DNA of 64,000 nt, taken from positions 22,897-86,896 of the forward strand of contig JAHDES010000024.1 of assembly GCA_020628645.1 (NCBI GenBank), in the 5' to 3' direction. The position numbers and the translations under genes were made by a program. A model generated the notes under the pieces. It was not told the DNA's origin, searched no databases, and was given only the letters and a program-made list of their open reading frames with translations. Of the stretch, positions 53,466 to 62,354 are shown one piece after another (within the stretch, counting starts at the first letter, position 1; every line of letters starts with the position of its first letter). This DNA comes from Saprospiraceae bacterium. Lineage in GTDB: Bacteria; Bacteroidota; Bacteroidia; Chitinophagales; Saprospiraceae.

Positions 53466-55592
53466 CTACACAAAAACGGCCTGTCCTTTTTTCATATTGA
53501 CGAGCATCTTAGGTACTTTGAAACGTGGCCCATAGGTTGCTTCATAAATTTTACATTGATTGACAAATTCATCTACGCCATAATCATTAACAAATTGAAT
53601 CACTCCACCTTTAAAAGAAGGAAAACCCCATCCGTGGATACTACCTAGATTTGCTTCAGGAATAGTTTGAATAATTCCTTCTTGTAAGCACCAGACTGCT
53701 TCTAGTACCTGTACAAATAAAAAGCGTTCCTTTATCTGATCGACGGGATAATCTTGTTCTCTTACGGGAAAATGATCTACTAATTCTTTCCATAAACGGC
53801 GTTCCTCTCCTTCATAGGTATAAAAACCAGCTTTTTTTACTGCTCCTTTTCGCTCCAACTCGTTTAGCATAATTTGCAGAACCGTTACAGCAGGGTGCTG
53901 AATATACTTGGGTCCATAATGTTGAGCTGCTAATTCTTCATATCGTAGCACCAATTCAAAGGAAGAATCATCAGCTAAAGCCAAAGCGCCTTTGGGCATG
54001 CCCGCTTGTCTTCCTACATTTTCAATTAATGCGGCTGGGTAGCCTTCTTGTAACATCTGGATACCTTCTAAAATATAGGTGTTTTGAACTCTGGAAGCAT
54101 AAAAGCCCCAACTATCTTTTACTATAATGGGCGTTTTTAGAATTTTTTTAGCAAAATCGAATGCTCGCGCTACTGTTTCATCAGATGTTTGTTCCCCTCT
54201 GACAATTTCAACAAGTGGCACTTCATCAGCAGGCGAAAAGAAATGTAGTCCTACTAAATTAGCAGGTCGATTGGCTCTTTTTCCAAGTGCAGTAATTGGA
54301 ATAGAAACAGTATTAGTACCAAAAATAGAGTAATCATCCATGTATTCCTCTGCTTCTCGTAATACTTTTGCTTTGACCATTTCATTTTCAAAAACAGCTT
54401 CTATTACAATATCACAAGATTCAAAGTCAGCAGAAACGTCAGTCGTTTTAATGCGAGAAAGATGTTCATCTCGTTCGGCTTCTGTAACCCGTTCTATTTT
54501 TATACGATTTTCTAATTCTTGTTTCACATACTCACGTGCGCGTTCTGCTACAGATTTAGAAACATCTTTTACAATCACCTCCATTCCCTGTCGAAGACAT
54601 CGAAATGCAATACCTGAACCCATCCTTCCTGCCCCAATAATGCCTACTTTTTTAGGGCGAAATAAGCCATATCCTTTGGGACGATTTGCTCCTGATTTAA
54701 TCGCATTTTGATCAAACCAAAAAGCCTTAATCATATTTCTAGAGACTTTGCCCATTAGCAGATTGGTATAGTATCGACTCTCAATACGACAAGCTGTATC
54801 AAAATCGACCATTGAACCTTCTGTCAGTACACTTAATATTGTGCGATATACAGGGAAATTCGCTTTACCATCTCGTATCATCATAGCAGACAAAGCTTGT
54901 ATTTTTTGAGACATTTCTGGATGTCTTGCTGTGCCATGAGGAATACGTCCACCTTCTTGATCCCAAGGTCGTCGTCCTTCTTTTTGTGCTAATAGCCAAG
55001 TGTGCGCTTGCTCCATCATATCTGCTTCATCTTTTGCGAGGGCATCAATGATACCAATTTTCAGGGCTTTTTTAGGACGATAGGCTTTTTCTCGAATCAA
55101 TATTTGATAGGTTTTTTCAATACCTAATAGCCACATCATACGGATGATCCCACCACTACCTGGCATCAAGCCTAATTTAACTTCTGGATGTCCAATTCTA
55201 GTTTTAGGTGCATCTACTACAATTCGATGATGACAAGCTAAGGCTAATTCAAAACCTGTTCCTAAAGCAGAGCCATTCATCGCAGCTACAACTGGGACAC
55301 CAGGTCGTTCTAAATCGCGGAAGAAATTTTGTAATTGTTGTGAAAAATTGAAGATTTCATCCGCTGTTAAATCCTGATATAAATATTCTAAATCTCCTCC
55401 TGCAAGGAATGTTTTTTTGGCAGAAGTAATAATGATACCACTTAATTCTCCTCGTTCTTTTTCTTTTTTTAAATGTTCAACAACAGGAATAAAAGCCTGA
55501 ACAATTTCATGATTTATAACATTGACGGTTCTTCCTGACATATCAAGTGTAAGGGTTACAATGTTATTCGTATCTTTTTTGTAGCGGATCAT
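53466..55592 (-). CDS. Multifunctional enoyl-CoA hydratase/3-hydroxyacyl-CoA dehydrogenase (FadJ/FadB-like)
   Basis: A 708-residue fused enzyme of fatty-acid beta-oxidation. Residues about 1-200 form the crotonase domain with MSGRTVNVINHEIV, GSALGTGFELALACHHRI. Residues about 310-490 form the NAD-binding dehydrogenase domain with GIIGAGRMGSG at about 316-326 and LVGLHFFSPADEVPLVEIVRG. Two C-terminal dehydrogenase units follow (KDSWGFYASRVQNTYI, VRQAGMPKGALA-like VGRQAGMPKGALALAD). The thiolase subunit is not next to it; a thiolase gene is present at 30168. The -7 variant TATCTTTA at 55612-55619 precedes the ATG. Confidence 0.94.
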   Translation of the reverse strand: MIRYKKDTNNIVTLTLDMSGRTVNVINHEIVQAFIPVVEHLKKEKERGELSGIIITSAKKTFLAGGDLEYLYQDLTADEIFNFSQQLQNFFRDLERPGVPVVAAMNGSALGTGFELALACHHRIVVDAPKTRIGHPEVKLGLMPGSGGIIRMMWLLGIEKTYQILIREKAYRPKKALKIGIIDALAKDEADMMEQAHTWLLAQKEGRRPWDQEGGRIPHGTARHPEMSQKIQALSAMMIRDGKANFPVYRTILSVLTEGSMVDFDTACRIESRYYTNLLMGKVSRNMIKAFWFDQNAIKSGANRPKGYGLFRPKKVGIIGAGRMGSGIAFRCLRQGMEVIVKDVSKSVAERAREYVKQELENRIKIERVTEAERDEHLSRIKTTDVSADFESCDIVIEAVFENEMVKAKVLREAEEYMDDYSIFGTNTVSIPITALGKRANRPANLVGLHFFSPADEVPLVEIVRGEQTSDETVARAFDFAKKILKTPIIVKDSWGFYASRVQNTYILEGIQMLQEGYPAALIENVGRQAGMPKGALALADDSSFELVLRYEELAAQHYGPKYIQHPAVTVLQIMLNELERKGAVKKAGFYTYEGEERRLWKELVDHFPVREQDYPVDQIKERFLFVQVLEAVWCLQEGIIQTIPEANLGSIHGWGFPSFKGGVIQFVNDYGVDEFVNQCKIYEATYGPRFKVPKMLVNMKKGQAVFV

Positions 55593-55611
55593 ATACTATA
55601 GTTTACGCACC

Positions 55612-55619
55612 TAAAGATA
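55612..55619 (-). promoter_or_regulatory. Variant -7 element of the FadJ-like gene
   Basis: TATCTTTA on the minus strand, 19 bases before the ATG at 55592. It matches TAnnTTTG except for the last base. No -33 was identified. Confidence 0.4.
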
Positions 55620-55838
55620 CAATGGTTTAGTGATAGTAGTAAATAAGAAATGTCTATTTTCATTACTCAACGTATTTTTTTGGCTTTGTTTGCTCACCGT
55701 TTAATGGGTCAATTTGGTATGTTATTCCTAAATGTATCCCGTTTAGCAATTGGTACTGCGTTAGGATTAGAATGTGACTAATTTAGCAAGGTGTGACACT
55801 AGAATGTCTATTTCACTCAAGATTGAAGATTAGTATGT

Positions 55839-55874
55839 ATTTGGGCAAGGCTTCATGGAAGTGATTGCCCAAAT
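55839..55874 (+). repeat. Hairpin in the leader of the seven-repeat protein gene
   Basis: ATTTGGGCAA (55839-55848) pairs perfectly with TTGCCCAAAT (55865-55874), and CTTC pairs with GAAG inside the loop. It is 44 bp before the ATG. Its function is unclear, since no gene upstream on this strand needs a terminator. Confidence 0.55.
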
Positions 55875-55918
55875 TTTACTTCTTTGAATTACTTAAATTT
55901 TCAAAATAATTAAAGACA

Positions 55919-57454
55919 ATGAAAAAACTTACCTATTTTCTTAGTTGCTTATTTCTATTCATAAACTATTGTATAATTGCTCAACCAAATATAGAGTGGG
56001 CACAAAATTATGGTGGTTCTGAAGATGAAGACTTTCATTCGGTGCAGCAGACCTTAGATGGAGGTTATATTGCAGCAGGTTTTACTATATCAGATGATCG
56101 GGATATTAGTGTGAATAAAGGAGAAAGGGATTTTTGGGTTGTAAAATTAGACCCATTAGGCGAAATAGAATGGGAACAAACTTACGGCGGTTCAAAAATT
56201 GACTTGATCCGTTCTATTCAGCAGACCTTAGATGGAGGTTATATTGTAGCGGGCTCAAGTGAATCAAGTGATGGGGATGTTGGGGGGAATTATGGATTGG
56301 CAGATGGATGGATTTTAAAAATAGATCAAAATGGAGAAATAGAATGGGAGAAAAATTACGGGAGTATAGGATATGACTATATTACCAATATTCAAGAAAC
56401 CGCAGATGGTAGCTTCATCGTAGTGGGAGCAATAGCAGATATTGAAGTGGATATTTATATACAAGACATATGGATTTTTAAAATAAATGAACTGGGTGAG
56501 ATAGAATGGGAAAAACAATATGGAGGTTCAGAAAATGAAGGAGTCAATTCTATACAATTAACTGTAGATGGAGGGTATATTATTGCAGGTTATAGTGCAT
56601 CAAATGACGGAGACGTAGAAGACAATAAAGGAAAAGCTGACTATTGGATTTTGAAACTCGATCAAAATGGAGAATTAGAGTGGCAAAAATGCTATGGCGG
56701 ATCAGAAGGAGATTTTCCCGCAGAAATTCAACAAACTGTGGATGGAGGGTATATCATTGCAGGAGCGAGCTATTCCAAAGATGGAGATGTAGAAGGAGCG
56801 AATGAAGGTATTTTTGAGGATAGTTGGATTTTGAAACTCGATCAAAATGGAGAATTAGAGTGGCAAAAAGTTTATGGTGGATCATTTTATGACTATACCT
56901 CATCTGTTCAACAAACACCAGATAATGGTTATATCTTGGCAGGAGTTACAAGGTCTACAGATGGAGATATTTCTACAAATTATGGATATAGTGATGCTTG
57001 GATATTAAAGTTGGATGTAGATGGGGACATGGAATGGGAGAAAAGCTTCGGAGGCTCCTTTTTTGATTGGGCTAATACTATTCAGGCAACTACAGACGGA
57101 GGATTTATAGTTGTGGGAAATTCTGCATCAGATGATGGAGATGTTGGAGGAAATTATGGAAAAGCTGATTGTTGGGTTTTCAAACTAGCCCCTCTTTCTG
57201 TTGCTGTAAATGAGCTTGAATGGTCTCCCTTTTTTAAGATCACACCAAATCCTGCAAAGGAAAGCTTTAATATACAACTAGATGATTATAATCAAACTTA
57301 CCATCTAACAATTTTTAATGCCGTTGGGATACCCCTTTTTGAAAAAAATGATGCAATTGGAGTATTGACTATAGATGAACTTACAAAAGGAATATATTAT
57401 GTGTCTATTACTTCTGAAACAAAAATGTATACACAAAAATTAATTATACACTAA
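55919..57454 (+). CDS. Secreted seven-repeat protein with T9SS type A sorting domain
   Basis: A 511-residue protein. The signal peptide ends CIIAQ. Seven repeats of about 58 residues follow, each with the scheme (W-x-YGGS), QQTLDGGYI-type, DGDV-type and WILKLDQNGE-type segments, which is the form of a seven-bladed propeller. Repeats 4 and 5 share a 46-bp identical DNA segment (56644-56689 and 56824-56869), 180 bp apart. The C-terminus (ITPNPAKESFNIQLDDY to MYTQKLIIH) is a type A sorting domain. The exact ligand is unknown. It is convergent with the LytTR gene at 57494. Confidence 0.88.
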   Translation: MKKLTYFLSCLFLFINYCIIAQPNIEWAQNYGGSEDEDFHSVQQTLDGGYIAAGFTISDDRDISVNKGERDFWVVKLDPLGEIEWEQTYGGSKIDLIRSIQQTLDGGYIVAGSSESSDGDVGGNYGLADGWILKIDQNGEIEWEKNYGSIGYDYITNIQETADGSFIVVGAIADIEVDIYIQDIWIFKINELGEIEWEKQYGGSENEGVNSIQLTVDGGYIIAGYSASNDGDVEDNKGKADYWILKLDQNGELEWQKCYGGSEGDFPAEIQQTVDGGYIIAGASYSKDGDVEGANEGIFEDSWILKLDQNGELEWQKVYGGSFYDYTSSVQQTPDNGYILAGVTRSTDGDISTNYGYSDAWILKLDVDGDMEWEKSFGGSFFDWANTIQATTDGGFIVVGNSASDDGDVGGNYGKADCWVFKLAPLSVAVNELEWSPFFKITPNPAKESFNIQLDDYNQTYHLTIFNAVGIPLFEKNDAIGVLTIDELTKGIYYVSITSETKMYTQKLIIH

Positions 57455-57493
57455 CACCCGTATAATTGTTTTCTCTAATTAACACCCGTATTT

Positions 57494-58246
57494 TTATAAA
57501 CGCTGCAAATGACTTAAAAACTCATTTTTGCGGCGTTTTGAGATTGGAATAGTCTGTCGATTTTCCATTTCTACTAGTCCACCTTCGCCTTTGATGTATT
57601 TTTGAATATACGAAGGATTGATAATATATTTTCGATGTACTCGGATGAAGTTATAATCAAAAAGGAGCTCTTCAAATTCCTTTAGAGTGCGCGTACTAAT
57701 AATTTTACCTTTGTTTACAGTAAATATCCAAGTATAGCTACTATCAGCTTCTAAGGATATAATATCATTTACACGAATAAATTCTAAGCCCTCTAAAGTC
57801 GGTAGAGCAATTTTTGATTGTGGTGTAATGGTTTTTTGTTGTTGAAGGGCTAATAAGTTATTGATCCGATCTTTTGAGGCCTTATTGGATAGAATTGCTT
57901 TAGTTTTTTCAACAGCATTTAAGATTTTTTCAATAGAAATAGGTTTTAGAATATAAGACAAGCAGTTAAACTCTATTGCCTTGATGGCATAATGATCATA
58001 GGCTGTAATAAAGATTACTTCAAAATTTATTTCAGAAAATAATTGTAGAAGCTCAAAACTCAAACCAGAAGGCATTTCGATATCAAGAAACACCAGATCT
58101 GGTTGTTCCTTTGAAATTACGGTATAGCCAGAATGAATATCATCTGCTTGGCCCACGATGGAAATATCTTTACAATATTTAGTGAGAATCTTTTCAACGA
58201 TTGACCTACTTTTGGCTTCATCATCAACAATTACTGCTTTAATCAT
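57494..58246 (-). CDS. LytTR-family response regulator
   Basis: A 250-residue regulator with an intact receiver: acidic pair DDE near residues 8-10, phospho-acceptor Asp in DLVFLDIEMP at about residue 55, Thr in VIFITAYD and Lys in YILKPI. The C-terminal LytTR DNA-binding domain has ISLEADSSYTWIFT and FIRVHRKYIINPSYIQKY. It follows the propeller kinase by 66 bp. It is the intact paralogue of the degenerate regulator at 20591-21328. Confidence 0.94.
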   Translation of the reverse strand: MIKAVIVDDEAKSRSIVEKILTKYCKDISIVGQADDIHSGYTVISKEQPDLVFLDIEMPSGLSFELLQLFSEINFEVIFITAYDHYAIKAIEFNCLSYILKPISIEKILNAVEKTKAILSNKASKDRINNLLALQQQKTITPQSKIALPTLEGLEFIRVNDIISLEADSSYTWIFTVNKGKIISTRTLKEFEELLFDYNFIRVHRKYIINPSYIQKYIKGEGGLVEMENRQTIPISKRRKNEFLSHLQRL

Positions 58247-58312
58247 ATGTGTGTTATTTGCGCTTTTAAAAATTCTTCTTCTCTACTTCATAAGACCCTT
58301 TCAGAATACAGT

Positions 58313-61300
58313 CTAATATTCAACAGGCATAGCAATAATAACTTTTGTTCCTTTGGGCTGTTTATTAGCATCTTTCAAATCAATAATGCTAATATTTACA
58401 TCATTTGAAGAGATTGAATTAATGGTTTCGATTCGTTGTTGAACTAAATCCATACCATATGAACGATGCGCCTTCCGTTTTTCTTTTAATTGATTAGCTT
58501 TTTCTCTACCTATTCCATTATCTTCTACAATGCAATGGATGATTTGTTGGTCTCTATTGAATGTTATGGTTAGTTTACCATTTTTTTGTAGACTTAGCCC
58601 ATGTTTGATCGCATTTTCTACAAAAGGCTGAATCATTACAGAGGGGATTTCTAAATCCAGATTCAAATTTTTATCTATAGAGAATTTCACTTCAAACTGA
58701 TCTTCAAAACGCATTTGTTCGAGTTCTGTATAGATTTTGAGCATCTCAATTTCATCTCTTAAACTAATATATTTATCCTTTGAGGCACTCAAGAAAATAC
58801 GCATTAAAGAAGCAAATTTATCTAAATAACGACTAGCATTCAAGCTATCTTCATCGAAAATATAGCTTTGAATAGAATTCATTACATTGAAAATGAAATG
58901 CGGATTCATTTGAGCTTGAAGTGCCTCTAATTCGAGCGTAGCGATTTTTTTGTCCAATTTACTTTTTTCGGCTTCTTTTCTACGTATTCGCTGAATGCGC
59001 CAATTGGCAAAGAATCCAATTAAGAGCAGTGTTAATATTCCAACGCCAATTTTAAAAACAAGCGTATTCCACCAAGGAGGATTTATTGTGAAATATAAGC
59101 CAGTGGTTGTACTTTTTTTATTATCCTTGGTGACAGCACGAACTTCAAACGTATAATTACGTGCTTCTAAATTAGGAAAGCGAACAATATTTTGAGTAGT
59201 GGAGACCCATTCTTTATTTAAACCCAACATACGATATTCATACTTTATTTTGCTTTGATAGGATAGTGCGATGAATTCAATATTGATATTATTTTCTCTA
59301 AATGTTAAGTTGTAATTGGATAAAATGCTGGTATCGCGTTGGTCGATATTTATATTTTTAATAAAAACATCGGGGGCAGGTCTAACATTAGCAATAGCTG
59401 ATTTATGAAATTCGGTTAAGCCTTTTGATGTACCCACATAAACCATACTATCTATAACCGTCACGGTATTGGTTTCATTCGAAATGAGACCATCTTCTAT
59501 TGTAATTGATCGAATGTTTTTTGTTTGACCATCAATTTTATTTAAACCAGTATTCGTGGTTACCCAGATGTCGCCATCATCATCGATATAAACATCTGTA
59601 CAAATATTACTTATCAAACCATCCTCTTGATTAATTACAGCAATACTATCATTTTTTATATAAAAAAGCCCACCGCCATAAGTAGCTACGTATAATGTAG
59701 AATCAGGTGTTTCTTCTATTTCAGCGATGTAGTAATCTATACTATTACCATTTTTATCTTCATAAACTTGAATAGGATTTTTCTCATAACAGCGATATTT
59801 TTTTTTATCGTAGCGAAATTCGATTTTAAAGTCATAACGTTTGATACAAGATGAATCAGTTTTTAAACAATCTACAAATGGGGTCTGATTATCGAATATA
59901 AATAGTCCATTGGTAGTTCCAAAATATTGAAGATGATTATGCTTAGAAGTGTGGAAATCATAAATTCTTCCACTAGGAATAGTAAAAAAATCATTCTGCT
60001 CATCTTTATAAATTATACCATTGTAGTTACTTATAAAAGATTCTCCCTTATTATTTATATTCATCGCTTTACTACCATCCATTAAGGATGTTTTTTTTGT
60101 AGTGAGATCAAATTTCCATATTTGATTAAATGCCGTAATTAGAAATGAATCTCTTATGGTTAGAGAATAAAACTCCTGATTTTCGTTATCAATTTTATAA
60201 TTGATAAGTTCTTGCTTTTCTTTTTCTTTAAAACTAAGCCAACCTTGGGCTGTTCCTATTAAGAGTGTTCCATCAGGTAGTTGATTGAGTTCATATATGA
60301 TATTCTTTGGTAAATTAGAATTATTCTCTTGATAGTGTTGAAAAGCATTATTATATAAAATAAAAATACCTTTTCCTCTCGTTAGAAACCATAAATTTCC
60401 TTCTTTATCTTCTCTGATGCGATTGATAGGATGTGGTAACCAGTCAATCTTCTTATCAAGTTCGAAATTATTATCTAATAAATAAAGTTGATTTCTTTGT
60501 GTGGCAAATATTAAATTGTTAAAAAAGGTGATATTTTCAATAGGGGTACGAATTAATTTTTCAATATTATTAGATATATAATTTTCAAGTGTATCTAAAT
60601 CATAGGAGAGAAATTGTTGTTGTGGAAGGCGGAGTTGTGCCTTTAGATTTCTATTGAAATTAACCAGAAAAACTCTATCTCTGATGGCTTGAGGTAATAC
60701 TTCTTTCGATCTAAATCTATTTTCTTTGTAAGAAAAGCTATAGATTTTTTGATAATTAGTAAAAAAAATACAGTTGTCTTTATTAAAACTACTATGTATA
60801 TTACTTTTCGATTTTAGATCATAAATAGTATCTATTTTATAAGAGAACGAACGCTCTTTTTTTAAGCGATAAACATATCCCGTTCTACTAGAAATCCAAT
60901 AATTTTCTCGTTTATCCTTAAATATTTTTTTAAGCTCTTTATCTTCCTTGATCACTCCCAGATCGAATAATTCAATTTGGTCATCTTTCACATAAAATAA
61001 ATGCCCATTAATATCCGAAAACCAAATTTCATCATCAATAGGAAAAATATCCAAGACTTCATTACCTTTTAAGACAGGGTGAGAATAAGTCTTAAAAAAG
61101 GTACCATCATAACGACATAGCCCGCGATCTGTTGCTAACCAAGTATAGCCAATACTATCTTGTGCCATTCCATAAACCGTAGAGCCTGGAAGTCCCTCGT
61201 CAATACTTATTGATTGCAAATAAAAAGATTGTGCGTGAATAGGATAATTCATGCCAAAAATAAACCAATAAATACTGATAATTCTTATGATATGGAAAAA

Positions 61301-61351
61301 GCCTTTCAGATGCAAATGGGTTTTATTGTATGGGTAAAATGGTATCTCCAA
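58313..61351 (-). CDS. LytS-like sensor histidine kinase with periplasmic propeller
   Basis: A 1012-residue membrane kinase, similar in order to the gene at 21346-24240: N-terminal signal or anchor (about 15-40), Reg_prop propeller (about 45-690, for example DSIGYTWLATDRGLCRYDG), Y_Y_Y domain (about 695-757), one membrane helix at about 763-783, and a kinase domain with His818 in NPHFIFNVMNSIQSY, N-box VENAIKHGLS and EDNGIGREKANQ. Its start overlaps the end of the MOSC gene by 29 bp, suggesting coupled translation. With the downstream regulator it forms the three-gene MOSC operon. Confidence 0.92.
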   Translation of the reverse strand: MEIPFYPYNKTHLHLKGFFHIIRIISIYWFIFGMNYPIHAQSFYLQSISIDEGLPGSTVYGMAQDSIGYTWLATDRGLCRYDGTFFKTYSHPVLKGNEVLDIFPIDDEIWFSDINGHLFYVKDDQIELFDLGVIKEDKELKKIFKDKRENYWISSRTGYVYRLKKERSFSYKIDTIYDLKSKSNIHSSFNKDNCIFFTNYQKIYSFSYKENRFRSKEVLPQAIRDRVFLVNFNRNLKAQLRLPQQQFLSYDLDTLENYISNNIEKLIRTPIENITFFNNLIFATQRNQLYLLDNNFELDKKIDWLPHPINRIREDKEGNLWFLTRGKGIFILYNNAFQHYQENNSNLPKNIIYELNQLPDGTLLIGTAQGWLSFKEKEKQELINYKIDNENQEFYSLTIRDSFLITAFNQIWKFDLTTKKTSLMDGSKAMNINNKGESFISNYNGIIYKDEQNDFFTIPSGRIYDFHTSKHNHLQYFGTTNGLFIFDNQTPFVDCLKTDSSCIKRYDFKIEFRYDKKKYRCYEKNPIQVYEDKNGNSIDYYIAEIEETPDSTLYVATYGGGLFYIKNDSIAVINQEDGLISNICTDVYIDDDGDIWVTTNTGLNKIDGQTKNIRSITIEDGLISNETNTVTVIDSMVYVGTSKGLTEFHKSAIANVRPAPDVFIKNINIDQRDTSILSNYNLTFRENNINIEFIALSYQSKIKYEYRMLGLNKEWVSTTQNIVRFPNLEARNYTFEVRAVTKDNKKSTTTGLYFTINPPWWNTLVFKIGVGILTLLLIGFFANWRIQRIRRKEAEKSKLDKKIATLELEALQAQMNPHFIFNVMNSIQSYIFDEDSLNASRYLDKFASLMRIFLSASKDKYISLRDEIEMLKIYTELEQMRFEDQFEVKFSIDKNLNLDLEIPSVMIQPFVENAIKHGLSLQKNGKLTITFNRDQQIIHCIVEDNGIGREKANQLKEKRKAHRSYGMDLVQQRIETINSISSNDVNISIIDLKDANKQPKGTKVIIAMPVEY

Positions 61352-62117
61352 TCGTTAAATTACTTGATACACCATTCATTAGTTTAAGATAACTACCAAA
61401 TAAGACCTTATTTCCTTTTTTTCGATACTTTGCTAATGTTTTTAGCGGTTCTTTACTTAAGGTAGCATTTTTTTGATCAATGGTTGTCATAATACAACGG
61501 GCGCACAATTTATTTTTTTGGAAAGTAGCAGTACCAATTTGTACGGATTGCCATTCGTCTTCATCATGGGCTGCTCCTCCAGTAAAAATGATATTGGCTC
61601 TAAAACGATTAATGTCAATAGATGTATCTAATTGCGTATTTAAATTATGTAAGGACGCTTCTCCTAAAATCAAATATTGACTACTATCAGGAAAATTAAT
61701 CTTTGCATCTGGATGACGTCGCATAAAGCGTTCTTTTAGCAAAGAGGGGCGAACTAAATAGATAGATTGGTTTAACATATCTGAAAACCATTCATTAATT
61801 GTTGTTGCTTCAATACTCCCCATGAAACGCTTATCAAAAAATTGAATTTCAATTTCTTTTTTTACAGGAGGACGATGTAGAGGAATTTTTAGTTGTTCAT
61901 TTTGATAGCTCACGATTAATTGCTCTTTATCAAATTGAGGTCGAAAGAGTGCCAGTTCAGGAATTTCTCGTTGGGTAATGGCTTTTCCTTCTTGATCCAC
62001 TAGCATCCAATAACGATCATAGGCAAAACCTGTAGGCGTCAACTCGGCTTGTTGAAGAGCGATGCCTTTTAATGATTTGATAGGGTAAACGTAAAGTTGA
62101 CTGATAGTATACAACAT
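61323..62117 (-). CDS. MOSC-domain protein (YcbX/mARC-like)
   Basis: A 264-residue protein with an N-terminal beta-barrel MOSC_N domain (YTISQLYVYPIKSLKGIAL, then GFAYDRYWMLVDQEGKAIT) and a MOSC domain (INRFRANIIFTGG, then the molybdenum-linked Cys in NKLCARCIMTTID). Family members reduce N-hydroxylated compounds using a molybdenum cofactor. No moa or mob gene is in the window. It is the first gene of the operon with the propeller kinase and LytTR regulator. Its start codon is inside an inverted repeat. Confidence 0.92.
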   Translation of the reverse strand: MLYTISQLYVYPIKSLKGIALQQAELTPTGFAYDRYWMLVDQEGKAITQREIPELALFRPQFDKEQLIVSYQNEQLKIPLHRPPVKKEIEIQFFDKRFMGSIEATTINEWFSDMLNQSIYLVRPSLLKERFMRRHPDAKINFPDSSQYLILGEASLHNLNTQLDTSIDINRFRANIIFTGGAAHDEDEWQSVQIGTATFQKNKLCARCIMTTIDQKNATLSKEPLKTLAKYRKKGNKVLFGSYLKLMNGVSSNLTIGDTILPIQ

Positions 62118-62154
62118 GGCTTAAATTTAAATAAAAATATACAATTAAGCCATG
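62115..62154. promoter_or_regulatory. Inverted repeat spanning the MOSC start codon
   Basis: CATGGCTTAA (62115-62124) is the exact reverse complement of TTAAGCCATG (62145-62154), separated by 20 AT-rich bases. The left arm contains the ATG of the MOSC gene. It could be an operator dyad or an RNA hairpin hiding the start codon. Confidence 0.55.
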
Positions 62155-62335
62155 ATGTTATTGTATTCTATATCTCTTATCTTTTTCTTAACTAAATAAA
62201 TTTTTCCAAGGAATCATAAAAGGCAATACTTTCTGTATAGCTTAAAAGCTGTCCTACTACCTTTACATGATTATTAAATTCTCTACAATTTTAGTTTTAA
62301 CCTCCTCAACATGAGTTTTCTCTTAATGTTTTCCC

Positions 62336-62343
62336 TATTTTTG
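62336..62343 (+). promoter_or_regulatory. Bacteroidota -7 element of glgA
   Basis: TATTTTTG matches TAnnTTTG. Transcription would begin near 62350, which favours the ATG at 62370 (leader about 20 bases) over the one at 62355 (about 5). Confidence 0.5.
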
Positions 62344-62354
62344 AAGCTAACAAA

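Larger units (their letters stand above)
55593..55918. other. 326-bp intergenic region
   Basis: Divergent spacer between the FadJ-like gene and the seven-repeat T9SS protein gene. It holds a hairpin at 55839-55874 and a 43-codon ORF (55650-55781) that was not accepted as a gene. TATCTTTA on the minus strand at 55612-55619 is a likely -7 element of the FadJ-like gene. Confidence 0.6.

Noticed and set aside
55650..55781. 43-codon ORF beginning MSIFITQRIFLALFAH
   Set aside because: Short, no family resemblance, and located in a divergent spacer. It could be a real small membrane peptide, but nothing supports it beyond an open frame.
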